From: Chitinophaga alhagiae | GTDB lineage: Bacteria; Bacteroidota; Bacteroidia; Chitinophagales; Chitinophagaceae | Length of the DNA stretch: 64,000 nt | Assembly (NCBI RefSeq): GCF_003568665.1 | Contig: NZ_QXMH01000002.1 | Location: 310,001 to 374,000 of the forward strand | Direction: 5' to 3' | Shown: positions 9,692 to 20,717 of the stretch, piece after piece | Layout of the letters: every line of letters starts with the position of its first letter | Position numbering within the stretch: position 1 is the first letter of the stretch | Notes under the pieces: model-generated | Seen by the model: the letters and a program-made list of their open reading frames with translations, nothing else | What the model was told of the DNA's origin: nothing | Databases searched by the model: none | Program-made: the position numbers and the translations under genes

Positions 9692-10399
9692 ATGGATCAG
9701 ATTATCGAGTTTTTTAAACATTTAATTAACCCCGAGTGGATTATTCAGAATGGAGGATTTTACCTGATTCTGGCTATCATTTTTGCAGAAACCGGGTTGT
9801 TTGTGGGATTTTTCCTGCCAGGAGATTCTTTACTTTTTATAGCCGGCATTTATGGTGAAATGCTGGGCCAGAGCTTTTTCAACATGCCGCTGGTAGTGAT
9901 CATGACCCTGATCGCCATCACGGGCGTGCTGGGCAATATTGTGGGTTACTGGTTCGGCCGCAAGTCCGGCCCCATCCTGTTCAAAAGAAAAGACACATTC
10001 TTTTTCAAGAAAAAGCACCTCTGGCAAGCCAAGGAGGTATATGACAAATATGGCGGCGGCGCTATTTTCGTGGCCCGTTTCCTGCCGGTGGTACGTACGT
10101 TTGCGCCCATTGTGGCCGGTATAGTGGGCATGGAAAGAAAAAAGTTCATGTTCTGGAACATTGTGGGCTCCTTTTCCTGGGTGTTTTCCATGATGCTGGC
10201 AGGGCATTATCTTGACAAGGCTTTCCCCACCCTGAAAGACCACCTGGAATGGATCATCATCATTATAGTGGTCATTACCACCCTGCCGGTGGCCATCAAG
10301 TTCATTTTCGGGAAATCTACCATACACTCCCACTTCGATGAGTTTGGCAACCCTATAGAGGCGCCGGCCAAAAAGGAGGAAGAAGAAATAAAATCGTAA
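9692..10399 (+). CDS. DedA family membrane protein
   Basis: 235 residues with several membrane segments and the DedA signatures GFFLPGDSLLFIAGI and FVARFLPVVRTFAPIVAG, where conserved acidic and arginine residues lie in re-entrant helices. DedA proteins are inner-membrane transporters; members have been shown to flip undecaprenyl phosphate or phosphatidylethanolamine, and others affect membrane potential. The C-terminus is a charged cytoplasmic tail (APAKKEEEEIKS). It is followed by a strong terminator, so it is probably transcribed alone. Confidence 0.92.
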   Translation: MDQIIEFFKHLINPEWIIQNGGFYLILAIIFAETGLFVGFFLPGDSLLFIAGIYGEMLGQSFFNMPLVVIMTLIAITGVLGNIVGYWFGRKSGPILFKRKDTFFFKKKHLWQAKEVYDKYGGGAIFVARFLPVVRTFAPIVAGIVGMERKKFMFWNIVGSFSWVFSMMLAGHYLDKAFPTLKDHLEWIIIIIVVITTLPVAIKFIFGKSTIHSHFDEFGNPIEAPAKKEEEEIKS

Positions 10400-10416
10400 A
10401 ATTCTTGTATATCTGG

Positions 10417-10441
10417 AGAGACGCAATTACTTTGCGTCTCT
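10417..10441 (+). terminator. Terminator of the DedA gene
   Basis: AGAGACGCAA and TTGCGTCTCT pair perfectly around a five-base loop and run into TTTATTTAT. Confidence 0.88.
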
Positions 10442-10486
10442 TTTATTTATGGGCTAACACATCAACCTTCTAAATATTCAGACAGT

Positions 10487-11740
10487 ATGAATTCCACGCA
10501 GAAACCGGTCAAGTTATTGAACGCGGCAGTAATTGTGGCCTCCCTGGGCTACTTTGTAGACATCTACGATCTTCTCCTTTTCGGTATTATTCGTATTAAA
10601 AGCCTTACAGACCTGGGTTTGCAGGGTGAGGAAATTGACAATGTGGGCATGTGGCTCATCAACATACAGATGGTGGGCATGCTGATAGGCGGCATCATCT
10701 GGGGGGTGCTGGGCGACAAGCGCGGCCGCCTTTCCGTATTGTTCGGCTCCATCCTGCTGTATTCCGTGGCCAACGTAGCCAACGGCATGGTAAGCGGCGA
10801 GCATGCCATTACCTGGTACATGATATGGCGGTTTGTAGCCGGCCTGGGCCTGGCGGGCGAACTGGGCGCCGGTATTACCCTGGTATCTGAAGTGCTACCC
10901 AAGGAAAAACGTGGGCTGGGCACCATGATTGTGGCCAGTGTGGGCATTTCCGGCGCGGTGGTGGCCTATTTTGTATCTGAGTACTTTGGAGACAACTGGC
11001 GCATCTGTTATTACATTGGCGGCGGCCTGGGCCTGGCCCTGCTCATTTTGCGGGTCAGTGTGGTAGAGTCCGGCATGTTCAACAGCGTGAAGGAAAAAGG
11101 CGGGGTGAGCCGGGGCAACTATTTCAAGTTCTTTACTAACCGGGAACGCTTTCTGCGGTATCTCAAATGTATACTGGTAGGCCTTCCTACCTGGTATGTA
11201 GTAGGTATATTGATGACATTTTCGAATGCTTTTGCGGAAAAAATGGATGTGCAGGGAGATATAGACCCGGGCAAGGTGATCATGATCGGGTACGCCGCGC
11301 TCACGCTGGGAGACTTTGCCAGCGGTTACCTGAGCCAGCTGATCCGGAGCCGCAAAAAGGTGCTCTACATCTTTTATGCCCTGGTGATGGCTTGCGTGGT
11401 GCTGTATTTCAACATGCACGGGGCGTCTGCCGCGCTTTTTTATACGGTTTGCGGCTTACTGGGTTTCAGCGTGGGCTTCTGGGCCATTTTCGTAACGGTG
11501 GCGGCGGAGCAGTTCGGCACCAACCTGCGGGCCACGGCGGCCACTACGGCTCCCAACTACGCGCGGGGGCTGTTACCGGTTATTTCCATGGTGTTTACCG
11601 GGTTGCAGGGCAGCTTTGGTTTCTCCTACCTGCAAAGCGGGCTCATCACCGGCATTATCTGTATTGCGCTTGCTTTGGTGGCGGCTTTTACCATGCGGGA
11701 AACTTTCGGGATAGACCTGGATTACGTGGAGGAAAACTAA
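10487..11740 (+). CDS. MFS transporter
   Basis: 417 residues with 12 predicted membrane segments. The loop between TM2 and TM3 has the MFS motif variant GVLGDKRGRLSVLFGS, and a second signature (LGLAGELGAGITLVSEVLPK) is typical of the metabolite/sugar:proton symporter branch. TM1 carries an acidic pair (DIYDLLLFG). The ligand is not readable. The stop codon overlaps the stop of the convergent MarR gene through a shared CTAA. Confidence 0.88.
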   Translation: MNSTQKPVKLLNAAVIVASLGYFVDIYDLLLFGIIRIKSLTDLGLQGEEIDNVGMWLINIQMVGMLIGGIIWGVLGDKRGRLSVLFGSILLYSVANVANGMVSGEHAITWYMIWRFVAGLGLAGELGAGITLVSEVLPKEKRGLGTMIVASVGISGAVVAYFVSEYFGDNWRICYYIGGGLGLALLILRVSVVESGMFNSVKEKGGVSRGNYFKFFTNRERFLRYLKCILVGLPTWYVVGILMTFSNAFAEKMDVQGDIDPGKVIMIGYAALTLGDFASGYLSQLIRSRKKVLYIFYALVMACVVLYFNMHGASAALFYTVCGLLGFSVGFWAIFVTVAAEQFGTNLRATAATTAPNYARGLLPVISMVFTGLQGSFGFSYLQSGLITGIICIALALVAAFTMRETFGIDLDYVEEN

Positions 11741-12198
11741 TACGTGCTTAACAATTTATCCAGCAGCTTATTGAGCTGCACTACTTCTTTTTCAGTGAGG
11801 GATGCCTTCAGGGTATCTTCCAGGGCGCCAATTTCTTCGTCAATGGTTTTCAGCAACTGAAGGCCTTTGACGGAGATCTTGACATCTACCGCCCGCCGGT
11901 CCAGCTCACAGCTCTTGCGCTCTACCAGTTCGGCCTTGCGCAGCCGTTCCACCAGGCGTGATACGTCGCTCATTTTGTCCAGCATCCTTTCTTTCAGGGT
12001 ATTGATGCTGGCGCTTTTGGGGTGCTGGCCCCGCAGTATGCGCAGTATATTGAACTGCTGCATGGTAATGTCATATTGTTTGAAAAACGCCTGGTGCCTG
12101 GAAATGATCCAGTTCCCTACAAAAATGAGGCTCACTAGGCCTTTATGGTGCTCACTGGTAAAATTCCTGATAGAAATAAGCTTTTCAATATTAGACAT
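11737..12198 (-). CDS. MarR family transcriptional regulator
   Basis: 153 residues from the ATG at 12198 (MSNIEKLIS); an upstream in-frame start at 12249 adds an implausible hydrophobic stretch. It has the MarR winged-helix order: dimerising helix, ITMQQFNILRILRGQHP, the recognition region (LKERMLDKMSDVSRLVERLRKAELVER) and the wing DRRAVDVKISVKG. MarR proteins repress nearby genes and release DNA on binding small phenolic ligands or on oxidation. The adjacent YceI gene on the same strand 85 bases upstream is the likeliest target, followed by MarR itself. Confidence 0.9.
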   Translation of the reverse strand: MSNIEKLISIRNFTSEHHKGLVSLIFVGNWIISRHQAFFKQYDITMQQFNILRILRGQHPKSASINTLKERMLDKMSDVSRLVERLRKAELVERKSCELDRRAVDVKISVKGLQLLKTIDEEIGALEDTLKASLTEKEVVQLNKLLDKLLSTY

Positions 12199-12283
12199 AC
12201 GCGGAAAAAATATAGCGCAATTTAAAGGATAAGGGAATACAAAGCGCAATTGCTAACACTTTCATCCTCTTGCTCTTATGAAA

Positions 12284-12865
12284 TCATTGCCGCACAAATT
12301 CCAGCTTTAGCTCAATATTCACCATTTTGTCTACCACCATGCCCCCCGCTTCCGTCAGTTTGTCCCATTTGAGGTTGTAGTCAAAGCGGTTGAGGTAGGT
12401 GTTGGCCTTGAAAACAGCCCGCTGTTTGCCGGAAGCGTCTTGTGTGGTACCATTGTAGGCCACGTTGAGCTTCACCGGTTTGGTAACGTCCCGGATGGTC
12501 AGTTGGCCGGCCAGCAGGTATTTACCGTTGGTAACCCTGGTAAGGGAGCTGCTTTTGAAAGTCATGGACGGGTACTTTTCTGCATGGAAGAAATCGTCTG
12601 ATTTGAGGTGACTGTCCCTCGGGGCATCGCCGGTATTAATGCTGAATACGTCCACGGTGAAGGTGATGGCCGCATCTGAAAAATCCTGGCCGGTGGTGGT
12701 CATATCCCCTTCAAAATTCTTAAAGATGCCGTCTACTTTGGAAATAACAAGGTGATTAACGGAGAACTTCACGGTAGAACGCTCCTTGTCAGCTTTCCAT
12801 GTAACAGTTTGTCCCCATGCCCATACAGGGCCGCAAAGCAGTGCGGCTAGCAGTAGCTTGATCAT
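12284..12865 (-). CDS. YceI family periplasmic lipocalin-like protein
   Basis: 193 residues with an N-terminal signal peptide (MIKLLLAALLCGPVWAWGQ). The mature part shows the YceI fold: TVKFSVNHLVISKVDGIFKNF, DVFSINTGDAPRDSHLKSDDFF and FKSSSLT. YceI proteins form a lipocalin-like barrel that can bind long isoprenoids such as ubiquinone precursors; the physiological role is mostly unknown. It sits upstream of a MarR gene, and that pairing recurs in Bacteroidota. Confidence 0.92.
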   Translation of the reverse strand: MIKLLLAALLCGPVWAWGQTVTWKADKERSTVKFSVNHLVISKVDGIFKNFEGDMTTTGQDFSDAAITFTVDVFSINTGDAPRDSHLKSDDFFHAEKYPSMTFKSSSLTRVTNGKYLLAGQLTIRDVTKPVKLNVAYNGTTQDASGKQRAVFKANTYLNRFDYNLKWDKLTEAGGMVVDKMVNIELKLEFVRQ

Positions 12866-13026
12866 GATCTGGTTGCCGGAAAAATTGTGGTCTGGATTCG
12901 TTTTCCCTGTCTGGTGTTATACAGTTACGCGCTGGAGCCCTCGAACAGGCTAAAGGTACGAATATCCTTGTTACAACAACCAAAACGGGCGTGAATTATG
13001 GCGGTTAACGTGGCGCTGCAACAAAA

Positions 13027-13058
13027 AAAGCACCTGTGCTTTTCAGTACAGGTGCTTT
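13027..13058 (-). terminator. Terminator of malate dehydrogenase gene
   Basis: AAAGCACCTGT and ACAGGTGCTTT pair over 11 bp around a ten-base loop. On the minus strand it ends in a run of seven T, 22 bases past the mdh stop. Confidence 0.88.
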
Positions 13059-13079
13059 CTCATATATGGCCTACCGGCC

Positions 13080-14018
13080 TCAGGCGGGTGTTTTCATGTT
13101 GTCCAGCACGTCCATTACCTCTTTTACGTGTTTGGCGGAGGTATTGAGCAGTGCCTGCTCGGCTGTGTCCAGTTGCAGCTCAATGATCTTTTCGATACCG
13201 TTTTTGCCGAGTACCACAGGTACGCCCAGGTAAATGTCTTTCAGACCGTACTCGCCGGTGAGCCATGCGCAAACGGGGAAGATGCGTTTTTCATCTTTCA
13301 GGATGGCCTCTACCATTTGTGCTGCCGCAGCGCCGGGAGCGTACCAGGCGGAAGTGCCCAGCAGGTTCACGATTTCGCCGCCGCCTACTTTGGTGCGCTG
13401 GATGATGGCTTCCAGTTTATCTGCCGCTACCAGCTCTGTAACGGGGATGCCGCCTACGGTGGTGTAACGGGGCAGGGGCACCATGGTATCTCCGTGGCCG
13501 CCCATCAGGATGGCCTGAATGTCTTTGGGAGAGCAGCCGATCTCGTCTGCCAGGAAGGCGCGGTAACGGGCAGTGTCCAGGATGCCGGCCATGCCGAATA
13601 CCTTGCTGCTGTCTTTTTTAGCGTTCAGGTAAGCGCAGTAGGTCATTACGTCAAGCGGGTTGGACACTACTATGATAATGGCGTCAGGTGAATGTTTGAT
13701 CACATTCTCGGTAACAGATTTAACGATGTTGGCGTTGGTTGAAATCAGGTCATCGCGGCTCATACCGGGTTTGCGGGGCAGGCCGGAGGTGATTACCACC
13801 ACATCGCTGTTGGCGGTTTTGGCGTAATCATTGGTAACACCGGTCACTTTGGTGCTGTAATAGTCAATGGGAGCTTGCTGCCATGTATCCAGTGCCTTGC
13901 CTTCTGCGGTGCCTTCCTTGATATCAAGCAAAACAACTTCCTGCAGAAAATCTCTGTGGGCCAGCACGTTAGCGCAGGTTGCCCCCACATTGCCAGCTCC
14001 TACAACAGTAACTTTCAT
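13080..14018 (-). CDS. mdh: Malate dehydrogenase
   Basis: 312 residues of the LDH-like malate dehydrogenase group, oxidising malate to oxaloacetate with NAD in the TCA cycle. The Rossmann motif is GAGNVGATCAN, followed by the cofactor-binding acidic residue in LLDIKEG. SGLPRKPGMSRDDL carries the mobile-loop arginines that select a dicarboxylate, and GGHGDTMVPLPR holds the catalytic histidine. A TATTTTTG promoter box lies about 43 bases upstream. The thioredoxin-like gene is 90 bases upstream on the same strand, but mdh appears to have its own promoter. Confidence 0.95.
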   Translation of the reverse strand: MKVTVVGAGNVGATCANVLAHRDFLQEVVLLDIKEGTAEGKALDTWQQAPIDYYSTKVTGVTNDYAKTANSDVVVITSGLPRKPGMSRDDLISTNANIVKSVTENVIKHSPDAIIIVVSNPLDVMTYCAYLNAKKDSSKVFGMAGILDTARYRAFLADEIGCSPKDIQAILMGGHGDTMVPLPRYTTVGGIPVTELVAADKLEAIIQRTKVGGGEIVNLLGTSAWYAPGAAAAQMVEAILKDEKRIFPVCAWLTGEYGLKDIYLGVPVVLGKNGIEKIIELQLDTAEQALLNTSAKHVKEVMDVLDNMKTPA

Positions 14019-14060
14019 CGTATCTGAGTATTTTAAAAAGGTGAAGAATTATTTGGGAAA

Positions 14061-14068
14061 CAAAAATA
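14061..14068 (-). promoter_or_regulatory. -7 promoter box of mdh
   Basis: TATTTTTG on the minus strand matches the Bacteroidota TAnnTTTG element in the gap between the thioredoxin-like gene and mdh. Confidence 0.5.
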
Positions 14069-14108
14069 GCATATCGGAGCCGGAATTTGGGTACCCCGGG
14101 AAAGAATT

Positions 14109-14612
14109 TTACAAGTGCTTTAACAAAGTGTCCAGTTTAACGGTACCTTCGTAGTCTGCCACAAGCCGGTGCTTCTTGTCGTATATGTAAATACCCGGGA
14201 AATTCTTCAGGTCGTAATAGTACGCGATCTGGCGGGTGGGCTCGGCAGCCATGATAATATTCGGGTAGTTCCTGATGTGGTACTGGTCATACCAGGTTTG
14301 CATCCGCTCCAGTTTAAAGGGAGTGACCATTAATATGGTAGATTTTCCGAATTTACTGATGTTTTTGAGGATATCTTCCGTCATGTGCGCGCAGTGGTCG
14401 CATTCCACGCTGAAGAGGAATACCATTACGGGTTTGTTCTTCGGCAGGTCATTTTTAGTGAATACCTGGCCGTTGTAGAGGGTAAGCGGAACGGGAGATA
14501 TGATATTGTGTTGTTTATAGGGCGGTACATGTGCCGCAGAAGGCGTAACAGACTGGGCTTTTAGCATTACCGGCAGGCATAAGAACAGGAATAGCCATCT
14601 TCTCATAATCAT
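14109..14612 (-). CDS. Secreted thioredoxin-like protein
   Basis: About 167 residues from the ATG at 14612 (a second ATG two codons later is equally possible). These starts place a signal peptide first (RRWLFLFLCLPVMLKAQS); the frame extends upstream to 14708, but that would bury the signal. The mature domain is thioredoxin-like with a CDHC redox motif (FSVECDHCAHM) and FPGIYIYDKKHRLVADYEG, which contains a cis-proline-type turn. It resembles TlpA/redoxin-type periplasmic proteins that keep envelope cysteines reduced or act in cytochrome maturation. No partner gene is linked. Confidence 0.8.
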   Translation of the reverse strand: MIMRRWLFLFLCLPVMLKAQSVTPSAAHVPPYKQHNIISPVPLTLYNGQVFTKNDLPKNKPVMVFLFSVECDHCAHMTEDILKNISKFGKSTILMVTPFKLERMQTWYDQYHIRNYPNIIMAAEPTRQIAYYYDLKNFPGIYIYDKKHRLVADYEGTVKLDTLLKHL

Positions 14613-14699
14613 ATTTTTAAAAATAGTAAAGTGATAATTAACTTCGCGTGAATTTGTACCAAAACTATACCGCTTTTGTGTGAAATCCGGCAAGTTTTG

Positions 14700-14729
14700 T
14701 TTGTTCATATGCGAAAATTTTTACTTTTG
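14700..14729 (+). promoter_or_regulatory. Promoter of efp
   Basis: TTTG at 14700-14703 and TACTTTTG at 14722-14729, 18 bases apart, fit the Bacteroidota -33/-7 consensus. The predicted leader is about 35 bases. Confidence 0.65.
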
Positions 14730-14771
14730 CAATCCTAATGTAAATTTTTAACTTTAAATCAGTGACCTTTT

Positions 14772-15338
14772 ATGGCTACCACCGCAGATATCAGAACAGG
14801 ATTGATCATTAAGCTGGATAACAGCTTGTATTCTGTTGTAGAGTTTGGTCAGAACAAAACAGCCCGTGCCGCTGCAAAGGTATGGGCAAAATTGAAGGGG
14901 GTTGACAATAGCCGTTCAATTGAGCATACCTGGAACTCCGGCGACACTATTTACCCGGTGCGCGTGGAGAAAAAAGCTTTCCAATACCTGTACCAGGACG
15001 AGAGCGGGTACAATTTCATGGATAAAGAGACCTTTGAACAGATAGTAGTGAGCGAGCAACTGGTAGACGCGCCGCAGTTCCTCAAAGACGGGGACGAGGT
15101 ATCCATTGCCATCAATACCGAAACGGAACAGCCCATGGGCGTGGAGCTGCCTGACAAAATTGTGCTGAAAGTGACCTACTCAGAGCCGGGCATGAAGGGA
15201 GACACCGCCACCCGTACCCTGAAACCCGCTACCGTTGAAGGCGGCGCAACCGTAATGGTGCCCCTGTTCGTAAATGAAGGCGAGTTGATCCGCGTAAATA
15301 CCAAAACAGGTGAATACATTGAGCGTGTAAAAGAATAG
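14772..15338 (+). CDS. efp: Elongation factor P
   Basis: 188 residues with the three-domain EF-P architecture: KOW-like domain, central OB domain and C-terminal OB domain. EF-P binds between the ribosomal P and E sites and rescues ribosomes stalled at polyproline. The tip of the first domain reads NKTARAAAKVWAKL, which puts arginine at residue 32. That resembles the Arg32-type proteins of Pseudomonas and Neisseria (NKSGRNAA...), not the lysine type (PGKGQA) of Escherichia and Bacteroides. It precedes accB-accC, a common Bacteroidota order. Confidence 0.95.
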   Translation: MATTADIRTGLIIKLDNSLYSVVEFGQNKTARAAAKVWAKLKGVDNSRSIEHTWNSGDTIYPVRVEKKAFQYLYQDESGYNFMDKETFEQIVVSEQLVDAPQFLKDGDEVSIAINTETEQPMGVELPDKIVLKVTYSEPGMKGDTATRTLKPATVEGGATVMVPLFVNEGELIRVNTKTGEYIERVKE

Positions 15339-15405
15339 CCATATACTTTTTTTCAATTCTATTATCAGAGAACCAGCATTTAACTAAAAACCAAAAACTG
15401 TCTAC

Positions 15406-15888
15406 ATGGACTTTAAACAGATTCAGGAGCTGATAAAAATGGTCAACAAATCAAATATCAGCGAACTGAGCATTGAGCAGGACAAGTTCAAGATCACAAT
15501 AAAGCAGAAGGAAAGCGAAGTACAACAGATCGTAACAGTACCGGCCGTAACGGCGGTGCAGCCTGTAGCAGTGGCTCCCCAGGCAGTGGCGCCCGCTCCG
15601 GCCCCGGCAGCCGCCCCTCCGGCAGCAGCGGCGCCCGCGGCCAGCAGCAACCTGATCACCATCAAATCTCCCATGATCGGCACTTTTTACCGCAGCGCCG
15701 GCCCTGACAAGCCCGCGTTCGTGAACGTGGGGGACGATGTGGCGCCGGGCAAGGTAGTTTGTATCATTGAAGCCATGAAACTGTTCAACGAAATTGAAAG
15801 CGAAGTAGGCGGCAAGATCGTAAAGGTGCTGGTGGATGACGCCTCTCCTGTAGAGTACGATCAGCCTTTGTTCCTGGTAGAACCATAA
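15406..15888 (+). CDS. accB: Biotin carboxyl carrier protein of acetyl-CoA carboxylase
   Basis: 160 residues. An N-terminal helical part is followed by a flexible Ala/Pro/Val-rich linker (residues about 44-80) and the biotinyl domain. The acceptor lysine is K125 in EAMKLFNEIES. It carries carboxybiotin between biotin carboxylase and carboxyltransferase in the first step of fatty acid synthesis. accC follows after 81 bases that contain a hairpin. Confidence 0.96.
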   Translation: MDFKQIQELIKMVNKSNISELSIEQDKFKITIKQKESEVQQIVTVPAVTAVQPVAVAPQAVAPAPAPAAAPPAAAAPAASSNLITIKSPMIGTFYRSAGPDKPAFVNVGDDVAPGKVVCIIEAMKLFNEIESEVGGKIVKVLVDDASPVEYDQPLFLVEP

Positions 15889-15914
15889 ACGCTTTGATAA
15901 CGTGAGAAGGTTGT

Positions 15915-15932
15915 AAGGTTGCTTGCAACCTT
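15915..15932 (+). terminator. Hairpin between accB and accC
   Basis: AAGGTTG and CAACCTT pair around a four-base loop and run into TTCCCTTTTTAG. It looks like a partial terminator inside the accB-accC unit, so accC could be expressed at a different level from accB. Confidence 0.6.
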
Positions 15933-15969
15933 TTCCCTTTTTAGTTTTTATATCACCTATAAGAAAAAC

Positions 15970-17307
15970 ATGTTCAAAAAGATATTGATCGCCAACCGTG
16001 GCGAGATTGCCCTGCGGATCATCCGTACCTGTAAGGAAATGGGGATCAAAACGGTGGCGGTATATTCAACCGCGGACAAAGACAGCCTGCACGTCAGGTT
16101 TGCAGATGAGGCCGTATGTATTGGAAAACCACAGAGCAGCGATTCTTACCTGAATATCCCTCACCTGATGGCCGCCGCAGAGATCACCAATGCGGACGCC
16201 ATTCACCCCGGTTATGGCTTTTTGGCCGAAAACGCCCGGTTTGCGGAGATCTGCGGGGAGCATGGCATCAAGTTCATTGGCCCCACCCCGGAAATGATCC
16301 GCAAAATGGGAGACAAGATGACGGCCAAGGAAACCATGATCAGGGCCGGCGTACCCGTTATACCCGGTTCCGAAGGTTTGCTGGAAAGTGTGGAGCAGGC
16401 CAGGGCGCTTGCAAAAGAAATGGGGCTGCCGGTGATCATGAAAGCTACCGCCGGCGGTGGTGGCAAAGGCATGCGCGTGGTGTGGGACGAGAACGAGATC
16501 GAAAATGCCTATACCATGGCCAAAACAGAAGCCAAAGCCGCTTTTAGCAACGATGGCATTTACATGGAGAAATTTGTGGAAGAGCCGCGCCACATCGAGA
16601 TACAGATTGCAGGGGACCAGTATGGAAAAGTGTGCCACCTCAGTGAACGCGATTGTTCCATTCAGCGCCGCCACCAGAAGCTGGTAGAAGAATCTCCCTC
16701 TCCCTTCATGACGCCCGAGCTGCGTGAAAAAATGGGCGATGCCGCCATCAAGGCCGCCAGCGCCATCAATTACGAGAGCGTGGGCACCATTGAGTTTCTG
16801 GTAGACAAACACCGCAATTTCTATTTCATGGAAATGAACACCCGCATACAGGTGGAGCATGGTGTTACGGAAGAAGTGATCAATTTTGACCTGATCAAGG
16901 AACAGATCAAGATTGCCGCGGGCATCCCCATTTCAGGCAAGAACTACACCCCGCAGATGCACGCCATTGAGTGCCGCATCAACGCGGAAGATCCCTACAA
17001 CGATTTCCGCCCCTCCCCGGGCCGCATTACCGTGCTGCATACGCCGGGCGGCCATGGCGTGCGGGTAGATTCCCATATTTATGCAGGGTACGTGATCCCG
17101 CCTTATTATGACTCCATGGTATCTAAAGTGATAGCCGTAGCGCAAACCCGCGAAGAGGCCATCAATACCATGGAAAGGGCCCTGAGCGAGTTTGTGATAG
17201 AGGGGGTAAAAACCACCATTCCCTTCCACCAGCAGCTCATGCAGGACGAGAACTTTCGCAAAGGCAACTTCACCACCAAGTTTACAGAAACTTTCAAGCT
17301 GCAGTAG
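15970..17307 (+). CDS. accC: Biotin carboxylase subunit of acetyl-CoA carboxylase
   Basis: 445 residues from the ATG at 15970 ([21 protein letters not shown]), the canonical N-terminus; the frame is open 17 codons further upstream through the hairpin, which is not a plausible start. It contains the ATP-grasp glycine loop [12 protein letters not shown], the catalytic block [14 protein letters not shown] and RPSPGRI. The enzyme carboxylates biotin on AccB using ATP and bicarbonate. It ends at a strong terminator. Confidence 0.96.
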   Translation: MFKKILIANRGEIALRIIRTCKEMGIKTVAVYSTADKDSLHVRFADEAVCIGKPQSSDSYLNIPHLMAAAEITNADAIHPGYGFLAENARFAEICGEHGIKFIGPTPEMIRKMGDKMTAKETMIRAGVPVIPGSEGLLESVEQARALAKEMGLPVIMKATAGGGGKGMRVVWDENEIENAYTMAKTEAKAAFSNDGIYMEKFVEEPRHIEIQIAGDQYGKVCHLSERDCSIQRRHQKLVEESPSPFMTPELREKMGDAAIKAASAINYESVGTIEFLVDKHRNFYFMEMNTRIQVEHGVTEEVINFDLIKEQIKIAAGIPISGKNYTPQMHAIECRINAEDPYNDFRPSPGRITVLHTPGGHGVRVDSHIYAGYVIPPYYDSMVSKVIAVAQTREEAINTMERALSEFVIEGVKTTIPFHQQLMQDENFRKGNFTTKFTETFKLQ

Positions 17308-17327
17308 GGTAGCGGAGAAGATAATGG

Positions 17328-17357
17328 AAAGCTCCCCGGTAATGGCCGGGGAGCTTT
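17328..17357 (+). terminator. Terminator of accC
   Basis: AAAGCTCCCCGG and CCGGGGAGCTTT form a 12-bp perfect stem with a six-base loop followed by a T-run. Confidence 0.92.
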
Positions 17358-17373
17358 TTTATCGGGCAAAAAA

Positions 17374-17402
17374 AACAGGCTGCCTGAAAAAGCAGCCCGT
17401 TT
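17374..17402 (-). terminator. Terminator of the secreted repeat protein gene
   Basis: AACAGGCTGC pairs with GCAGCCCGTT apart from one mismatch. On the minus strand it is followed by a run of T (the A-tract at 17367-17375), placing it about 50 bases past the stop of the convergent gene. Confidence 0.7.
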
Positions 17403-17454
17403 AAACCTTAAAAACCTTTTAAAATGTAATGCTCAGATTTGCATGAAAAGCGTG

Positions 17455-18144
17455 CTACAGATTGTCAGTAGCTTCTTTTTTCTTCATTTTCGTTTCCATC
17501 CCCGCTTTTTTACGCATGGATTTATAGTGGTCCCTTTCTTTTTTTCTCCACTCGTCGTATTTCTGGTATTGCTCATTGCCCAGCGCCAGTTTTATTTTCT
17601 CCAGCCGTGCGCTGTTCAATGATTTCATCTGTTCGTGGCGCTGTTCCCTGCTGAGTGAGGAGTTCTTCCGCAGCTCGCCGGCTTTGGCCATAAAATCCTT
17701 GTTGATGTTTTTCAACTCCTGCCCCTGCGCGTCGGTCAGGCCCAGGGCCTTTACCATGTCTTCGCCGCGTTCACCGTGCTTCCGGCCGTCTTTTTTATAC
17801 CTTTTTGCCTTGTAGGCTTCGGCGCGGGCCATGGTCCTTTCGCGGTTGTTTTGCCATTTTTCAAACTGATCGGCATTGAGCACGGATTTGATCTTGTCTT
17901 CACGTGCGGCGCCGAGGGCCTCCAGTTGTTTTGTCTTTTCTTCCTTGCTTAAGGCGGTGTTGGTCCGGACTTCCTGTGAGCTTTTTATGTAAGATTTGTT
18001 GATCTGCTGCAGTTCTTTGTTCTGCTTTTCGTCCAGCTTCAAATCTGCCACCTGCTTACTTTTCAGTTTCGTCCTCAACGAGTCCTGCGCATAGCTCATC
18101 GTAGTTACGCCGGCCAGGAACATGAATAATAAGATCTTCTTCAT
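17455..18144 (-). CDS. Secreted charged helical protein with duplicated domain
   Basis: 229 residues from the ATG at 18144 (MKKILLFMFLAGVTTMSYAQ), a clear signal peptide; the frame extends upstream without support. The mature part is almost all charged helix and contains two similar halves. Each has an L-rich helix ending in a QELKNINK-type stretch, a short 'N-x-x-LS-K/R-E' turn, and a helix ending 'L-N/G-x-x-Q-F/Y-x-K-W/Y'. The pattern recalls Spy/CpxP-type periplasmic helical proteins (LTxxQ), but I see no exact motif. It may be an envelope stress or metal-related chaperone; that is inference. Confidence 0.7.
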   Translation of the reverse strand: MKKILLFMFLAGVTTMSYAQDSLRTKLKSKQVADLKLDEKQNKELQQINKSYIKSSQEVRTNTALSKEEKTKQLEALGAAREDKIKSVLNADQFEKWQNNRERTMARAEAYKAKRYKKDGRKHGERGEDMVKALGLTDAQGQELKNINKDFMAKAGELRKNSSLSREQRHEQMKSLNSARLEKIKLALGNEQYQKYDEWRKKERDHYKSMRKKAGMETKMKKKEATDNL

Positions 18145-18213
18145 ATTTATGACGATTTTATAGATAGACCGGTAAAAAAGTAAAAGGTTTAACGGGCAGG
18201 TATAAAAAAGAAA

Positions 18214-18233
18214 CCCCCGGTGAATACCGGGGG
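18214..18233 (-). terminator. Terminator of glutamine synthetase gene
   Basis: CCCCCGGT and ACCGGGGG form a perfect 8-bp stem with a GAAT loop. On the minus strand it is followed by TTTCTTTTTTATA, 32 bases past the stop. Confidence 0.9.
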
Positions 18234-18264
18234 CCATCATACACCAAAACAATCTTACGGTTTT

Positions 18265-20460
<2,196 letters not shown>

Positions 20461-20657
20461 GATGTGAAATATTTTTTACAAAAGAACGCTAGTTTGGCCT
20501 AATATGCAAGATGTTTCCACTTTTTTCACCAAAAAATTGCATTTGTCCCGTAAAAACCTTATATTTTTAATTTTTAAGTAAATATTCGAGGGTATGAGGT
20601 CTTAAAACTGATATATTTAAAATAATATAATATATATAGCGGGCTTCCTAGTGTTTC

Positions 20658-20688
20658 TTGTCAATTGAATTAAAACTATGTAGTTTTG
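20658..20688 (+). promoter_or_regulatory. Promoter of purL
   Basis: TTG at 20658-20660 and TAGTTTTG at 20681-20688 are 20 bases apart, fitting the Bacteroidota promoter form. The box overlaps the longer version of the purL frame, which supports the start at 20718. Confidence 0.7.
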
Positions 20689-20717
20689 CATCTTCCTTTT
20701 TAAATCTTCATCAATAC

